Source: Pseudoalteromonas fuliginea
Lineage (GTDB): Bacteria > Pseudomonadota > Gammaproteobacteria > Enterobacterales > Alteromonadaceae
Reading direction: 5' to 3'
Length of the DNA stretch: 64,000 nucleotides
Assembly (NCBI RefSeq): GCF_000690055.1
Contig: NZ_JJNZ01000010.1
Coordinates: 25,256 to 89,255, forward strand
Every line of letters starts with the position of its first letter. Positions within the stretch are counted from its first letter, which is position 1. Under the pieces are notes generated by a model. That model was not told the origin of the DNA and searched no databases. It worked only from the letters and a program-made list of their open reading frames with translations. Positions 9,518 to 18,838 of the stretch are shown here, piece after piece. Position numbers and translations under genes: made by a program.

Positions 9518-10828
9518 TTAAGCTAAAGCAACTGCTTGTTGAGCTTGTTCTTGCAACTCTGCCTGTAATGAGTGTGCTATTTCTGCTGACCTTACCGAAA
9601 GTATTGAGAGTAAGGTGTCGCTTAAACCATGGGATGATTCTGAACGCCCTTGCAAAAATAACGATGGAAGAAAACGTTCGTCCGTTTTAACTTGATAATT
9701 TCGATCAATATCAATGTTTCCTAAATAGGCTTTAATAGGTTCTAACATAGGCGCCATTTTAGGTCGTTGATACCCTGTTGCTAAAATTACTAAATCGTAA
9801 TTATTCGTAGCATGCTGATTTGATTTTCTATCAAGTATAGACAGCGTTATTTTTCCATTTTTTTCAGATGCTTCAGTAACTTCACTGTTAGGGCAATATG
9901 TATGTTGCTCCATCATGGCAACTTTTTGTTGATAAAAAATATTATATATTTGCTCAATCATCGATGAGTCAACAGCTGAATAATTAGCGTATTTATATTC
10001 TTTTAATAGCTCTTCTCTTTCTTGCTGCGTTTTACTGAATATAGAGTCTGTTGATGATGGGTTAAAAATTTCATTCACATAGGGACTTGAATCTGCTGGC
10101 TTCATCGAATTACCACGCATAATTAAATCAACTTTTGCGTGTGGATAATTATCATCAATATCAATAAAAGCTTCCGCAGCACTTTGCCCACCCCCGATTA
10201 TAGCAATGCGTAAATCTTTTGTTTTTACTGGAATAAGTTTAGCCATTTTTGATAGGTAGTGAGTATGATGAAATACAAGCGGGGTTTGTTTTAGCGGTTG
10301 AAAAACTTCCGGTATTAAAGGGGTTCCGCCAGTGCCCATAACAAGTGATTTAGTAAAACGGATCTTACTTGTACCACCTGTATCTGCTGTTGTCACTTTG
10401 AGTAATTTTACTTTTTGATTATCCATAACCGGCTCAATAGAGGTAACCTCTTCGCCGTATTGACATTGAGAAGAAAAATGACCCGCAACCCAGCGAAGGT
10501 AGTCATTAAATTCTAACCTGCTTGGGTAGAAAGTACTTAAATTTATGAAGTCCACTAAACGATTATGTGAATGTAAATAATTTAAGAAAGAGTAAGGGCT
10601 GGTTGGATTTCTCAATGTAACAAGATCTTTCAAAAATGAGACTTGTAGCCCACTTTGGTTAGTAATAGTATCACCATGCCATTGATATTCTCGCTGTTTA
10701 TCAATAAATAAGGCATTTAGTGTGGTGGAATTGCTCTTAATTTCTTCTAAGGCAATCGCCAAAGCTATATTTGATGGGCCAAATCCGACACCAATGATAT
10801 CGTATGTAGGTATTAGTGGCTGTGCCAT
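9518..10828 (-). CDS. FAD/NADPH N-hydroxylating monooxygenase (IucD/PvdA/SidA family)
   Basis: The 436-residue enzyme of the lysine/ornithine N-monooxygenase family hydroxylates a primary amine as the first step to a hydroxamate. The FAD-binding start is GVGFGPSN (about residues 13-20), the NADPH-binding loop is IIGGGQSAAE near 210, and the C-terminal family motif is LATGY near 350. The substrate could be lysine, ornithine, or a decarboxylated or histamine-type amine, because the family also includes the amine hydroxylases of acinetobactin and anguibactin pathways. No N-acyltransferase is nearby, so acylation of the hydroxylamine must happen otherwise, perhaps at the terminal condensation domain of the NRPS. 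It lies downstream of the salicylate synthase gene on the same strand. Confidence 0.88.
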   Translation of the reverse strand: MAQPLIPTYDIIGVGFGPSNIALAIALEEIKSNSTTLNALFIDKQREYQWHGDTITNQSGLQVSFLKDLVTLRNPTSPYSFLNYLHSHNRLVDFINLSTFYPSRLEFNDYLRWVAGHFSSQCQYGEEVTSIEPVMDNQKVKLLKVTTADTGGTSKIRFTKSLVMGTGGTPLIPEVFQPLKQTPLVFHHTHYLSKMAKLIPVKTKDLRIAIIGGGQSAAEAFIDIDDNYPHAKVDLIMRGNSMKPADSSPYVNEIFNPSSTDSIFSKTQQEREELLKEYKYANYSAVDSSMIEQIYNIFYQQKVAMMEQHTYCPNSEVTEASEKNGKITLSILDRKSNQHATNNYDLVILATGYQRPKMAPMLEPIKAYLGNIDIDRNYQVKTDERFLPSLFLQGRSESSHGLSDTLLSILSVRSAEIAHSLQAELQEQAQQAVALA

Positions 10829-10914
10829 GCTTAAACTCCTCGTTTAAAACAACTTTTATCTGCTACATAAATTTACTTTTGTTTATAAAAATGTGTAGCA
10901 GTGGGTATTAGCTG

Positions 10915-10949
10915 AATAAGGATTCATTAAGTATCCTTATTTAATGAAT
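10915..10949. promoter_or_regulatory. Overlapping alternative hairpins between salicylate synthase and monooxygenase genes
   Basis: AATAAGGAT (10915-10923) pairs with ATCCTTATT (10933-10941). ATTCATTAA (10922-10930) pairs with TTAATGAAT (10941-10949). The two perfect 9-bp stems share bases and cannot form together. Located 10 nt after the salicylate synthase stop, they could form a weak terminator or processing site. No U-run follows either stem on the minus strand. Confidence 0.5.
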
Positions 10950-10958
10950 TACGTTAAT

Positions 10959-12296
10959 TTAGCTTTTTTTTTCAACAACCCAAGGTGAAATGCTTGCTAG
11001 TTTTTCACTGGTTTCGGTGAGTTCTCTTTCTGGTGTTGAATCAAGTACAATTCCGGCTCCAGCCTGTAACCAGTGCTGATCGCCTTTACTCATAACACTG
11101 CGTAAAACTAATGCTGCGTCAATAACGCCTGTGTGATCTAGTTTTAAAATTGCGCCTGCATAAAGCCCTCTGCTACTGCCTTCGTGTCGTCGTATTTCTG
11201 AAAAAGCAGCCAGCTTTTGAATACCAGACGCTGTAACAGCAGGGAATAGGCTTTCGAATGCATGCCAAGCGTTATATTCTGTTTTTAGAGTGCCACAGAC
11301 TCTCGAAGCTAAATGTTGCACAGAACCTCGCTTTTTTTGAACCATGAACTGTGGTACATGTACAGATTCTGGTTCACAAACTTCATTCATTTCGTCAACT
11401 GAAAGTCTCACAGATATTGCGTGTTCGTGGGTTTCTTTTGGATCTTTTAGTAATTCATCAAATATTTTTTGATCTGTTTCTGGATTACCTTCTAATCGTC
11501 GAGTACCCGCTAACGGCTCTGTTGTAACTTTACGGTTTTCATCAACTGAAAGTACAATTTCAGGACTAAACCCAGTGATTTTCCAACCAGCTAAATTCAT
11601 TGTAAATGAACGAGCCGGTGTGTTCATCGAACGCCCTTGAAGCCAAGTCGCAGTGTAATCGGGCGAAAAATGTAGGGGAACCTTACGCGAGAGTATGACT
11701 TTTTCTAGTAAACCATTTTTAATATTGGCGACAGACTTTTTGACTGCATTTTTATAATTAATATTGTCTGGTATTTCGACATTTTTGTAAGGAACGTGTG
11801 CTCGTACAACTGCATTTTCTAGTATTAAGCGTACTTGCTGCTCAAGTTCACTGGATTTAGATTTAATGAGTGTTGGTTTTTTCCCCAGGGATACCGTTAT
11901 TTTTGGCTCACAAATAAATAATAACGCTTCTTGACCTGCTTTTTCTTCTTCGGTTAATAGTTCTGGTGATTTCAGGGCATACGCGAATTCAAAACTAGAC
12001 CATCCGCATGCTTGCCACTCACCATCCCAAGTATTTAATTCTTGCTGTAGGACTTGGCAGAGGTTTTCGCTGTTAACTTGGCGCTGAGTTTTTCCTGCAG
12101 AGGTATTAGATTCAATGTGAGTTGCAAATACGGTTATAGATCGAACAATACCCCCTGCAAACCAACATTCACCGTTATCTTCGTAAATTAAATATTCTTT
12201 AAATATACCACTGTCGGCTAGAGCGGCTGCTCGTGCGAAGATTAAATTTTGCTCATCGCTTTGGGTTGTGCCTTCATTGGAAAAATTAGTTTTCAT
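10959..12296 (-). CDS. Salicylate synthase (MbtI/Irp9/YbtS type, chorismate-binding)
   Basis: The 445-residue member of the anthranilate/isochorismate synthase superfamily is predicted to convert chorismate through isochorismate to salicylate. The C-terminal two thirds carry the blocks that I associate with MbtI and Irp9: TTEPLAGTRRLEG, KETHEHAISVR, KRGSVQHL, LFPAVTASGI, RGLYAGAI and WLQAGAGI...PERELTETSEKL. EntC-type isochorismate synthases have diverged versions of these blocks. No isochorismatase, DHB dehydrogenase or isochorismate-pyruvate lyase gene is in the window, which agrees with a one-enzyme route to salicylate. It is transcribed divergently from the NRPS across a Fur-like palindrome. 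The remaining alternative is a plain isochorismate synthase. Confidence 0.85.
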   Translation of the reverse strand: MKTNFSNEGTTQSDEQNLIFARAAALADSGIFKEYLIYEDNGECWFAGGIVRSITVFATHIESNTSAGKTQRQVNSENLCQVLQQELNTWDGEWQACGWSSFEFAYALKSPELLTEEEKAGQEALLFICEPKITVSLGKKPTLIKSKSSELEQQVRLILENAVVRAHVPYKNVEIPDNINYKNAVKKSVANIKNGLLEKVILSRKVPLHFSPDYTATWLQGRSMNTPARSFTMNLAGWKITGFSPEIVLSVDENRKVTTEPLAGTRRLEGNPETDQKIFDELLKDPKETHEHAISVRLSVDEMNEVCEPESVHVPQFMVQKKRGSVQHLASRVCGTLKTEYNAWHAFESLFPAVTASGIQKLAAFSEIRRHEGSSRGLYAGAILKLDHTGVIDAALVLRSVMSKGDQHWLQAGAGIVLDSTPERELTETSEKLASISPWVVEKKS

Positions 12297-12381
12297 AATA
12301 TCTTATGCTCCTTTTCAAAATACATTTTGCATACACACGGGATTAATTTTCAATCAATGTGTTGCAATAATAACTACAGTA

Positions 12382-12403
12382 AATAATAATGCAAATTATT
12401 ATT
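12382..12403. promoter_or_regulatory. Fur-like operator in the divergent siderophore promoter
   Basis: AATAATAAT, GCAA and ATTATTATT form a perfect 9-4-9 palindrome. It is rich in the NATAAT-type hexamers of Fur sites. It lies 86 bp from the salicylate synthase start and 24 bp from the NRPS ATG. Iron repression of both arms is inferred. Confidence 0.6.
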
Positions 12404-12426
12404 GTTTATATTTTAGGGTCTGTTTT

Positions 12427-15400
12427 ATGGATAATGCACTTAGGCTAAAGCTTGCGAGAAAATTGGCGGCAACTCGAAAAATAATCATGCCGAATAATAA
12501 TGTGGACTCTTTATCGACATTAAATCAAAGCTTTACAGTTTCAAAAGCAAAAAATGAGACCAGTTATGTACTTTCTAATGCGCAAGAAAGGATGTGGTTA
12601 CTTAATCAACTGGACCCACTTTCGTCTGCTTACAATGTTTGTGTCTTGTGGCAATTTAAAGGTTGTTTAGATGCGCGTGTTTTACAGCAAAGTTGTTTTG
12701 AATTAGTGAACAGGCACAGTATTTTTCGAACTTCCTATTATGCAGACCCTATTGTTGGTGCTCGACAAAAAGTGCTTGATGAGTTTCCTTTGCAGTGGTG
12801 TGAATATGATTTACAAGATTTAGATCATCAGACGCGAGAAGTACGTCTTAAAGAAATAGCACAACATGCAAGTACAGAACCTTTCGATCTTGCAACTAAG
12901 AGTACACTTCGACTTGCTCTCGTAAAAATGACCGACAGTCATCACACTTTAGTTATGGTAGGGCAACATATTGTTTGGGACGGGGCGTCATTTGGTATTT
13001 TTTCTAATGAATTATCAACATACTATAGGCTAATTAAGAGCGGCGAATCTAAACAACGGGCTCCTTTACCCATCCAGTATTTAGATTTTGCTCAATGGCA
13101 TCGTGAAAAATGGCAACAAGATTCCGAGCAAAGCAAAGAGCAGGTTGCGTTCTGGCAAAAGCAGCTTACACCGCTACCTGAGCCTATTGATTTTCCAACT
13201 GACTTTCCTCGGGGAGTGAAGCAAAATGAAAATGGTGGCTGGCACAGTGATAATCTTGATCAAGCAACAACACAAACCCTACTTACGTTAGCACGAGAAG
13301 AACAAGTTACAACTTTTGAAGCCATTATTGCGGTGATTGCTTTATTAATGACTCGGCTTTCTAGGGCCTCAGAAGTGACGATAGGGACAGTGGCTTCGCA
13401 TCGTAATTTACCTGAGCTGAGTGACCTGATAGGTAATTTTGGGAATGTTATTCCACTGCGGATTAAGGTTGATAATAAACTTTGTTTTCGTGAACTGATC
13501 CGTGATTGTGCGACACAATGTCGTGCTGCTTTTTCACATGCAGATTTACCCTTTGAATTATTACTTGAAAAATTACAAATAAAACGAGGGGAATCGCAAA
13601 ACCCATTATTAGACACTATGGTGACTTTCTTAAGCCATGGGATGTCTCCACCCATAATAGATGACTTAGATGTACATTGGGAAAAGTATTTTAATGGTAC
13701 AACGCAAACAGATCTCTCTTTTGACGCATTATTAAAAGATAACTGCCTTCAGTTTCAAGCCACTTGGCGTGCTTCATTATATCGACCAAAAACCATACCA
13801 AATCATTTGAAACGGTTGCTACAGTTACTTAAACATTGTGTCCAAGAACCAGATATAGCACTAGCTAACATTACCACTGTATTACCCGATGAAAATCAAT
13901 TAATAAAATGGGGTCAACGCGATGCTTTTGCAAGCCCAATAACAACGCTCGTTGCTTGGTTTGAGAATACCGTGAGTAAATACCCAAATCGAACTGCCGT
14001 TGAGTTAGTTGGCAGTGAAACGATAAAGAGTGTTTTGCAACAACAAAACGTGCTGCATGACCTCAGTTTTTTAACGCTCAATGCAAGAGCAAATAGAGTC
14101 GCAAGGTGGCTAGTATCGCAAGGGATTGGGCCAGAAGATCGGGTTGCCATAATAATGCCTCGCCAGTTGGAATGGTTCGTTGTGATGCTTGGTACACTCA
14201 AGGCAGGTGCCGCTATTGTACCTATAGATCCAAATTATCCAGAGGATTACATTAACCGAGTACTTACATTGGCGGCGCCAAATATAGTAATTAATAATGG
14301 TGATGCACATTCATTTGAATCAGCTAAAGCGGCTGAATTACAAACTAAAACAGTCAGTCTGTTAGTTATTGAGAATGAAGCATTAAGTATAAAAAATAGT
14401 GATCTTAATCTTACAAACGAAGAGAGATGCCGGCCATTGCGCCCATCTCATCCAGCCTGTATTACGTTTACATCCGGCTCAACAGGGCAGCCAAAAGGTG
14501 TGGTTGTAAAACATGCTTCGCTGGTTAACCTTATTGCTAGTCATAAACACGATCTCTATAGCGAAGCTTCTGCGCTTGTAGAACATAATCAGCTAAAAGT
14601 TGGCCATGCTTGGTCTTTGGCTTTTGATGCCTCATGGCAACCTACACTGTGGATGTTTGAAGGCCATAAAGTCTATTTATTTGATGCAAATACGATGCAA
14701 GACGCGGTCACTCTTGCCAAAGAGATAATGCTTAAAAAAATGGATTTTATTGAGTTAACTCCCAGTATGCTAGATGAAGTATTACCGTGGTTACAGTCAG
14801 GACTTACAGATACAAATGGGCAATTTATTGAACCTCACACACCTGCAATATTGGGTTTTGGTGGTGAATCGGTAAAACAAGAGCTTTGGCAACGTATAAA
14901 GAGCCTTCCTGGTACGTTGGGCTTTAATTTATATGGCCCGACAGAGGCAACAGTGGATGCGATGATTGCTAAAACCAATGCCGCTGAAAAGCCGGTAATA
15001 GGTGGGCCGGTTGCAGGAGGGCAAGTTTATGTTTTAGATAGTTGCTTGCAATTAGCGCCTTTAGGGGTGCCTGGTGAGCTTGCAATTGCTGGTGCTGGAT
15101 TAGCAAGAGGATACCTTGATCGTAGTGATTTAACAGCAAGCAAGTTTATTGCTAATCCTTTTGCTGAACAAGGTGAAAGACTTTATCTAAGTGGTGATAG
15201 AGTAAAATGGACAACTCAAGGAAATATTGAATACATTGGCCGTATAGACGAGCAAGTGAAAATTAGAGGTTTTCGTGTTGAGCCGCTCGAAGTTGAGTCA
15301 ACCATTGAGCTGTTAATTAAATGTCCTTGCGCTGTCATTGCCAGAGCAGTTACTCAAAGTGCGATGGAGTTAATTTGTTATATTGAAAATGAAATAGAGC

Positions 15401-18400
15401 AACTAAGCGATAATCAAGAGGCTAATTTAAACTTAATAGCTCGCTTTCGCTATGTATGTGAGCAAGCTCTACCCCCTCACTTAGTCCCCAAGTATTTTGT
15501 AATTAATAAAAAACTACCTAAGTTACCTAATGGAAAAATTAATCGTAAAGCGCTGTCGATACCTGAAGATTTAGGTGTTATTGCCAAAAGAGCCCCTCGC
15601 AATGAACTGGAGAAAAAGCTATGTAATTTAGTGTGTGACGTTTTAGGGATTGAGACAATAGGCATTGACGATGGATTTTTTGCAGTGGGTGGCGATAGTA
15701 TTTCAGTTGTAAAATTAGTCAGTCGCGCTCGTCGAGAAGGGATCCACCTTACTCCTCGTCAAGTATTTAATGCAAAATGCATTGCGAATTTGGTTAAAGA
15801 ATTACACGAAGTTGATCCCCTCGGAGACAGTCAAAATAGTAAAACGGTTAACCACGATAGTAATGATAAAGGTCAGCTTACTTCAACTTTATTAATGCAG
15901 CGCTACCTTAATGCAGCGACACCGCTTGATCGATTTGCACAACTAGCAAGTGTAGTAGTGCCTGAAAGTATGACGGCTGGTGAACTAAAAAAGCTTGTGT
16001 ATGCTTTACTTAATCGCCATGGGTTGTTGCGAGCTCAATTGGTGCAATCGGGTACGGGGGAGTTATCCCTAAATGTTCCGGTTGAAAATACCCAAACTAT
16101 TTATTGTGAGCAAACTTATCAACAGTGTGATGATGATAAGTATAGAGTGTATTCTGAAAATGCTGATTTACCCACTTTAGAAAACTCAGGTGTATTATCA
16201 GCAGCTGAGTTGGCAAAACAACTATGCAGTAATTTAAGTCCTGAAAATGGTGTTATGGTTGCCGTATTGTTAGTTAAAGAAAATGAAAATAATAACCAAA
16301 GGGCTTGGTTTGCCATAAACCATTTAGTCATAGATGCCTCATCATGGCATATTTTGGCTGAAGACCTTGCGATTGTCCGAAATCAGCAAGTGAGTAATGA
16401 AAAACTTGAATTACCTCCTGTACCAACATCATGGCGTAGTTGGTCCAATCATATAAATAAATTAAGCCAGCAGTATATACCTGCGCCAAATTCAACCAAT
16501 TTGGGAACGTTGGCAAGTGCTCACACATTAACTTGGAGCTTGGAACCTTATAATAAAACATGTCCTGCATTAACTGTCGCTCGTAGGTTAGGGCTTCCAC
16601 TGGCTAGTTTATTACCTGCTATAAGTTGCTTAGCTGCTATTACATCAAAATTAAAACCAGCGCTAGATAATCGCTGCCCTACCTTGGTACTAGAGCGGCA
16701 TGGTCGAGAAGTACAGGAACCAACACAAGATTTAAGCAGGACCATTGGCTGGTTTGCCCGTGAAGTTTATGTGGCTCTCAATAGTGATGTTTTAAAGACT
16801 AAATCGGACGAAATGTCGAGCCAGTTGATAGAAACAGTGTTGCGTAAATGGTGTGGTCAAATTATTCAGCAAGACTCTCCTTTTGTATCATCAAGTGGTG
16901 TCGCGCCTGCTCAACAAGGTGTAAATGGATGGTTAGTCGGTTTTAATTTTCTTGGTGATTTAAATTTATCCTCCAATTCAGATTTATGGTCAGTAACTCC
17001 GCTTCTTGAGCAGCTCACTGAAGCTTGCTCCGATCACTGGCCGTTACTAAATTCTTTAGATTTAACAGCCTATTACAGCCAACAAAAAGGGATAAAAACA
17101 CTTCACTTTAATGCGATAGCACCTAGTAGCGAATTGCACCATAGTGATCTACTACGATTTAAAGCTGAGTTAAATAAGCTTTTTCATCAACTACACGACT
17201 GTTTTATTGAAGAACAACAACAGCTACAAGCGCAAGGTCTTGTTGATAGTAATAATTTGACAATTAAGCCAGCTACGCCACTGCAAGTTGAAATGCTTCG
17301 CCACTGTCATGGACTAGCAGATCCATGGACAACACAAATGGAAATAACTCTTTCTAATCAACACAACCCAGAAATATCTGAAAGTGCTTTAAAAGCAGGG
17401 GCCGCGGATCTTCTGCGCCGTCATGACGCGCTAAGATCAGGCTTTTTTGTGAAAACATTTTCTACCTTTACTGCCGATATACTCGAGCCTGTATGGGAAA
17501 CTTTAGATTTACGTGGTGAACCAAGTGAGCAATATGAAGCACTGTTAGCGCAGCATCGCACAGCATGGTACCAATATCGCTTTGAATTTGATGCTCCGCC
17601 ACTCATGCGATTTTTATCTATACGTATAAGTGATAGTCAGTGGCTAATTTTGATTCATTGTCATCACTTACTGCTTGATGGTTGGTCAGCCCCTCGAATT
17701 TTGCAAGAGTGGCTTGGAGGAATGAGTGCTGAAGCCACTTTAGCTTATCCAAATTTACATTGGGGTCAATATCTTGATTGGTTACAAAAACAAGATCCGA
17801 CAATAGCTTGTCAATATTGGAATAAAGCGCTGAATGGTTTCAAAGCCCCTTCATTATTGTGCCCGACAAGACAGCAACGATTTCCTTCACAAGAATTATC
17901 TAGTGTGCTTTGTGCTGCTGTAAACACAGATGTTAAAGCATTAGCTGCAAAGATTAATGTATCTACGGCCATGCTATTTCAATTGGCATGGGCTAAAACA
18001 GTGGGTAATGCACTTAATCAGGACGATGTCGTATTTGGTTTATTTGATTCTGGTCGTGCAGCGTCGTTAGCAGGTATTGAAACGCTTGTTGGATTGGTTA
18101 CTCAGTTAGTACCAATACGGATTAAGACCGATCCTTTGAGTAGTCCAATTGCGTTGTTGCAGCAGTTGCAAACTGAGCAATTTGAATGGCAAGCGTTAGC
18201 TCCGGTTAGGTTGGATAATTTGGAGGCGACTCATCGTTTTGGTGAATTTTTTGATACTTTATTAGTTATTGAAAATGCCCTTGATGCGGATACACAAACC
18301 GCAGAGCCAATTAAACAAGTCGATTCATCTCAAGGGCTTACATTACCAGTTGCATTGGCAGGATTGAAGGATGTTAAGTGGCAAGATTCGGTTGGCCAAG

Positions 18401-18633
18401 CCGCTGCTTTATTTATCTACCCTGGTGCAACAACCAAGATCCGTTTGAGCTTTGACCCGCATGCAGTGGGTCAAAAACGTAGCGCTCAGCTATTAACTGA
18501 TTTTGAGTTCTATTTGCAAGAAGTTGTCGATAGTTGTAACAAATTCAGTCATGAAGCCGCAAATTCTGCGCAACTTAATAACAGCGAATTAAACCCCCTA
18601 TCAACAGTCTCTTTGGAGTTAAATCATGAGTGA
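12427..18633 (+). CDS. Nonribosomal peptide synthetase, C-A-PCP-E-C
   Basis: This is a 2068-residue NRPS. An N-terminal C domain has SNAQERMWLLNQL and QHIVWDG at 180-186, with catalytic His181. The A domain spans about residues 480-1010, with FTSGSTG at 681, YGPTEATVD and NGKINRKAL. The PCP has Ser1091 in GGDSI. An epimerase domain shows NHLVIDASSW (His1299), ERHGRE and RTIGWF. A second complete C domain has HHLLLDG (1746-1752), and nothing follows it. The pocket residues read D-A-Q-E-G-G-L-V-D-K, which I cannot assign to a substrate. The last C domain has no downstream module, so it probably joins the chain to a free amine and releases it. The start was moved to ATG 12427 (AGGG upstream) because the 53 residues before it lack NRPS character. 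Confidence 0.92.
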   Translation: MDNALRLKLARKLAATRKIIMPNNNVDSLSTLNQSFTVSKAKNETSYVLSNAQERMWLLNQLDPLSSAYNVCVLWQFKGCLDARVLQQSCFELVNRHSIFRTSYYADPIVGARQKVLDEFPLQWCEYDLQDLDHQTREVRLKEIAQHASTEPFDLATKSTLRLALVKMTDSHHTLVMVGQHIVWDGASFGIFSNELSTYYRLIKSGESKQRAPLPIQYLDFAQWHREKWQQDSEQSKEQVAFWQKQLTPLPEPIDFPTDFPRGVKQNENGGWHSDNLDQATTQTLLTLAREEQVTTFEAIIAVIALLMTRLSRASEVTIGTVASHRNLPELSDLIGNFGNVIPLRIKVDNKLCFRELIRDCATQCRAAFSHADLPFELLLEKLQIKRGESQNPLLDTMVTFLSHGMSPPIIDDLDVHWEKYFNGTTQTDLSFDALLKDNCLQFQATWRASLYRPKTIPNHLKRLLQLLKHCVQEPDIALANITTVLPDENQLIKWGQRDAFASPITTLVAWFENTVSKYPNRTAVELVGSETIKSVLQQQNVLHDLSFLTLNARANRVARWLVSQGIGPEDRVAIIMPRQLEWFVVMLGTLKAGAAIVPIDPNYPEDYINRVLTLAAPNIVINNGDAHSFESAKAAELQTKTVSLLVIENEALSIKNSDLNLTNEERCRPLRPSHPACITFTSGSTGQPKGVVVKHASLVNLIASHKHDLYSEASALVEHNQLKVGHAWSLAFDASWQPTLWMFEGHKVYLFDANTMQDAVTLAKEIMLKKMDFIELTPSMLDEVLPWLQSGLTDTNGQFIEPHTPAILGFGGESVKQELWQRIKSLPGTLGFNLYGPTEATVDAMIAKTNAAEKPVIGGPVAGGQVYVLDSCLQLAPLGVPGELAIAGAGLARGYLDRSDLTASKFIANPFAEQGERLYLSGDRVKWTTQGNIEYIGRIDEQVKIRGFRVEPLEVESTIELLIKCPCAVIARAVTQSAMELICYIENEIEQLSDNQEANLNLIARFRYVCEQALPPHLVPKYFVINKKLPKLPNGKINRKALSIPEDLGVIAKRAPRNELEKKLCNLVCDVLGIETIGIDDGFFAVGGDSISVVKLVSRARREGIHLTPRQVFNAKCIANLVKELHEVDPLGDSQNSKTVNHDSNDKGQLTSTLLMQRYLNAATPLDRFAQLASVVVPESMTAGELKKLVYALLNRHGLLRAQLVQSGTGELSLNVPVENTQTIYCEQTYQQCDDDKYRVYSENADLPTLENSGVLSAAELAKQLCSNLSPENGVMVAVLLVKENENNNQRAWFAINHLVIDASSWHILAEDLAIVRNQQVSNEKLELPPVPTSWRSWSNHINKLSQQYIPAPNSTNLGTLASAHTLTWSLEPYNKTCPALTVARRLGLPLASLLPAISCLAAITSKLKPALDNRCPTLVLERHGREVQEPTQDLSRTIGWFAREVYVALNSDVLKTKSDEMSSQLIETVLRKWCGQIIQQDSPFVSSSGVAPAQQGVNGWLVGFNFLGDLNLSSNSDLWSVTPLLEQLTEACSDHWPLLNSLDLTAYYSQQKGIKTLHFNAIAPSSELHHSDLLRFKAELNKLFHQLHDCFIEEQQQLQAQGLVDSNNLTIKPATPLQVEMLRHCHGLADPWTTQMEITLSNQHNPEISESALKAGAADLLRRHDALRSGFFVKTFSTFTADILEPVWETLDLRGEPSEQYEALLAQHRTAWYQYRFEFDAPPLMRFLSIRISDSQWLILIHCHHLLLDGWSAPRILQEWLGGMSAEATLAYPNLHWGQYLDWLQKQDPTIACQYWNKALNGFKAPSLLCPTRQQRFPSQELSSVLCAAVNTDVKALAAKINVSTAMLFQLAWAKTVGNALNQDDVVFGLFDSGRAASLAGIETLVGLVTQLVPIRIKTDPLSSPIALLQQLQTEQFEWQALAPVRLDNLEATHRFGEFFDTLLVIENALDADTQTAEPIKQVDSSQGLTLPVALAGLKDVKWQDSVGQAAALFIYPGATTKIRLSFDPHAVGQKRSAQLLTDFEFYLQEVVDSCNKFSHEAANSAQLNNSELNPLSTVSLELNHE

Positions 18634-18838
18634 AAATATTTTCGATGATGAATCAATGGCATTTGTAGTTCTTATCAATCATGAAAAACAGTATTCGTTA
18701 TGGCCTGAAGTATTAACTATTCCTTCTGGTTGGGAGCAGGTTTTTGGCCCTCAAACACGTGATACTTGTTTGAGTTGGCTAAATGATAATTGGACAGATT
18801 TACGTCCTAAATCACTCATAGAGATGGATGGGAATTAA
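18626..18838 (+). CDS. MbtH-family NRPS accessory protein
   Basis: The 70-residue protein has the family signature: NHEKQYSLWP, IPSGWEQVFG, CLSWLNDNWTDLRP and SLIE. MbtH proteins bind adenylation domains and are often needed for their folding or activity. Its gene overlaps the NRPS stop by 8 bp and the next adenylation gene by about 11 bp, indicating translational coupling. Its partner could be either A domain of this locus. Confidence 0.96.
   Translation: MSENIFDDESMAFVVLINHEKQYSLWPEVLTIPSGWEQVFGPQTRDTCLSWLNDNWTDLRPKSLIEMDGN

Noticed and set aside
10959..12296. EntC-type isochorismate synthase for a catecholate siderophore
   Set aside because: The conserved blocks match MbtI/Irp9 salicylate synthases better, and the DHB genes entA and entB are absent.
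12268..12426. N-terminal 53-residue extension of the large NRPS
   Set aside because: It overlaps the salicylate synthase start and spans the Fur-like palindrome; ATG 12427 begins the C-domain leader and has AGGG upstream.
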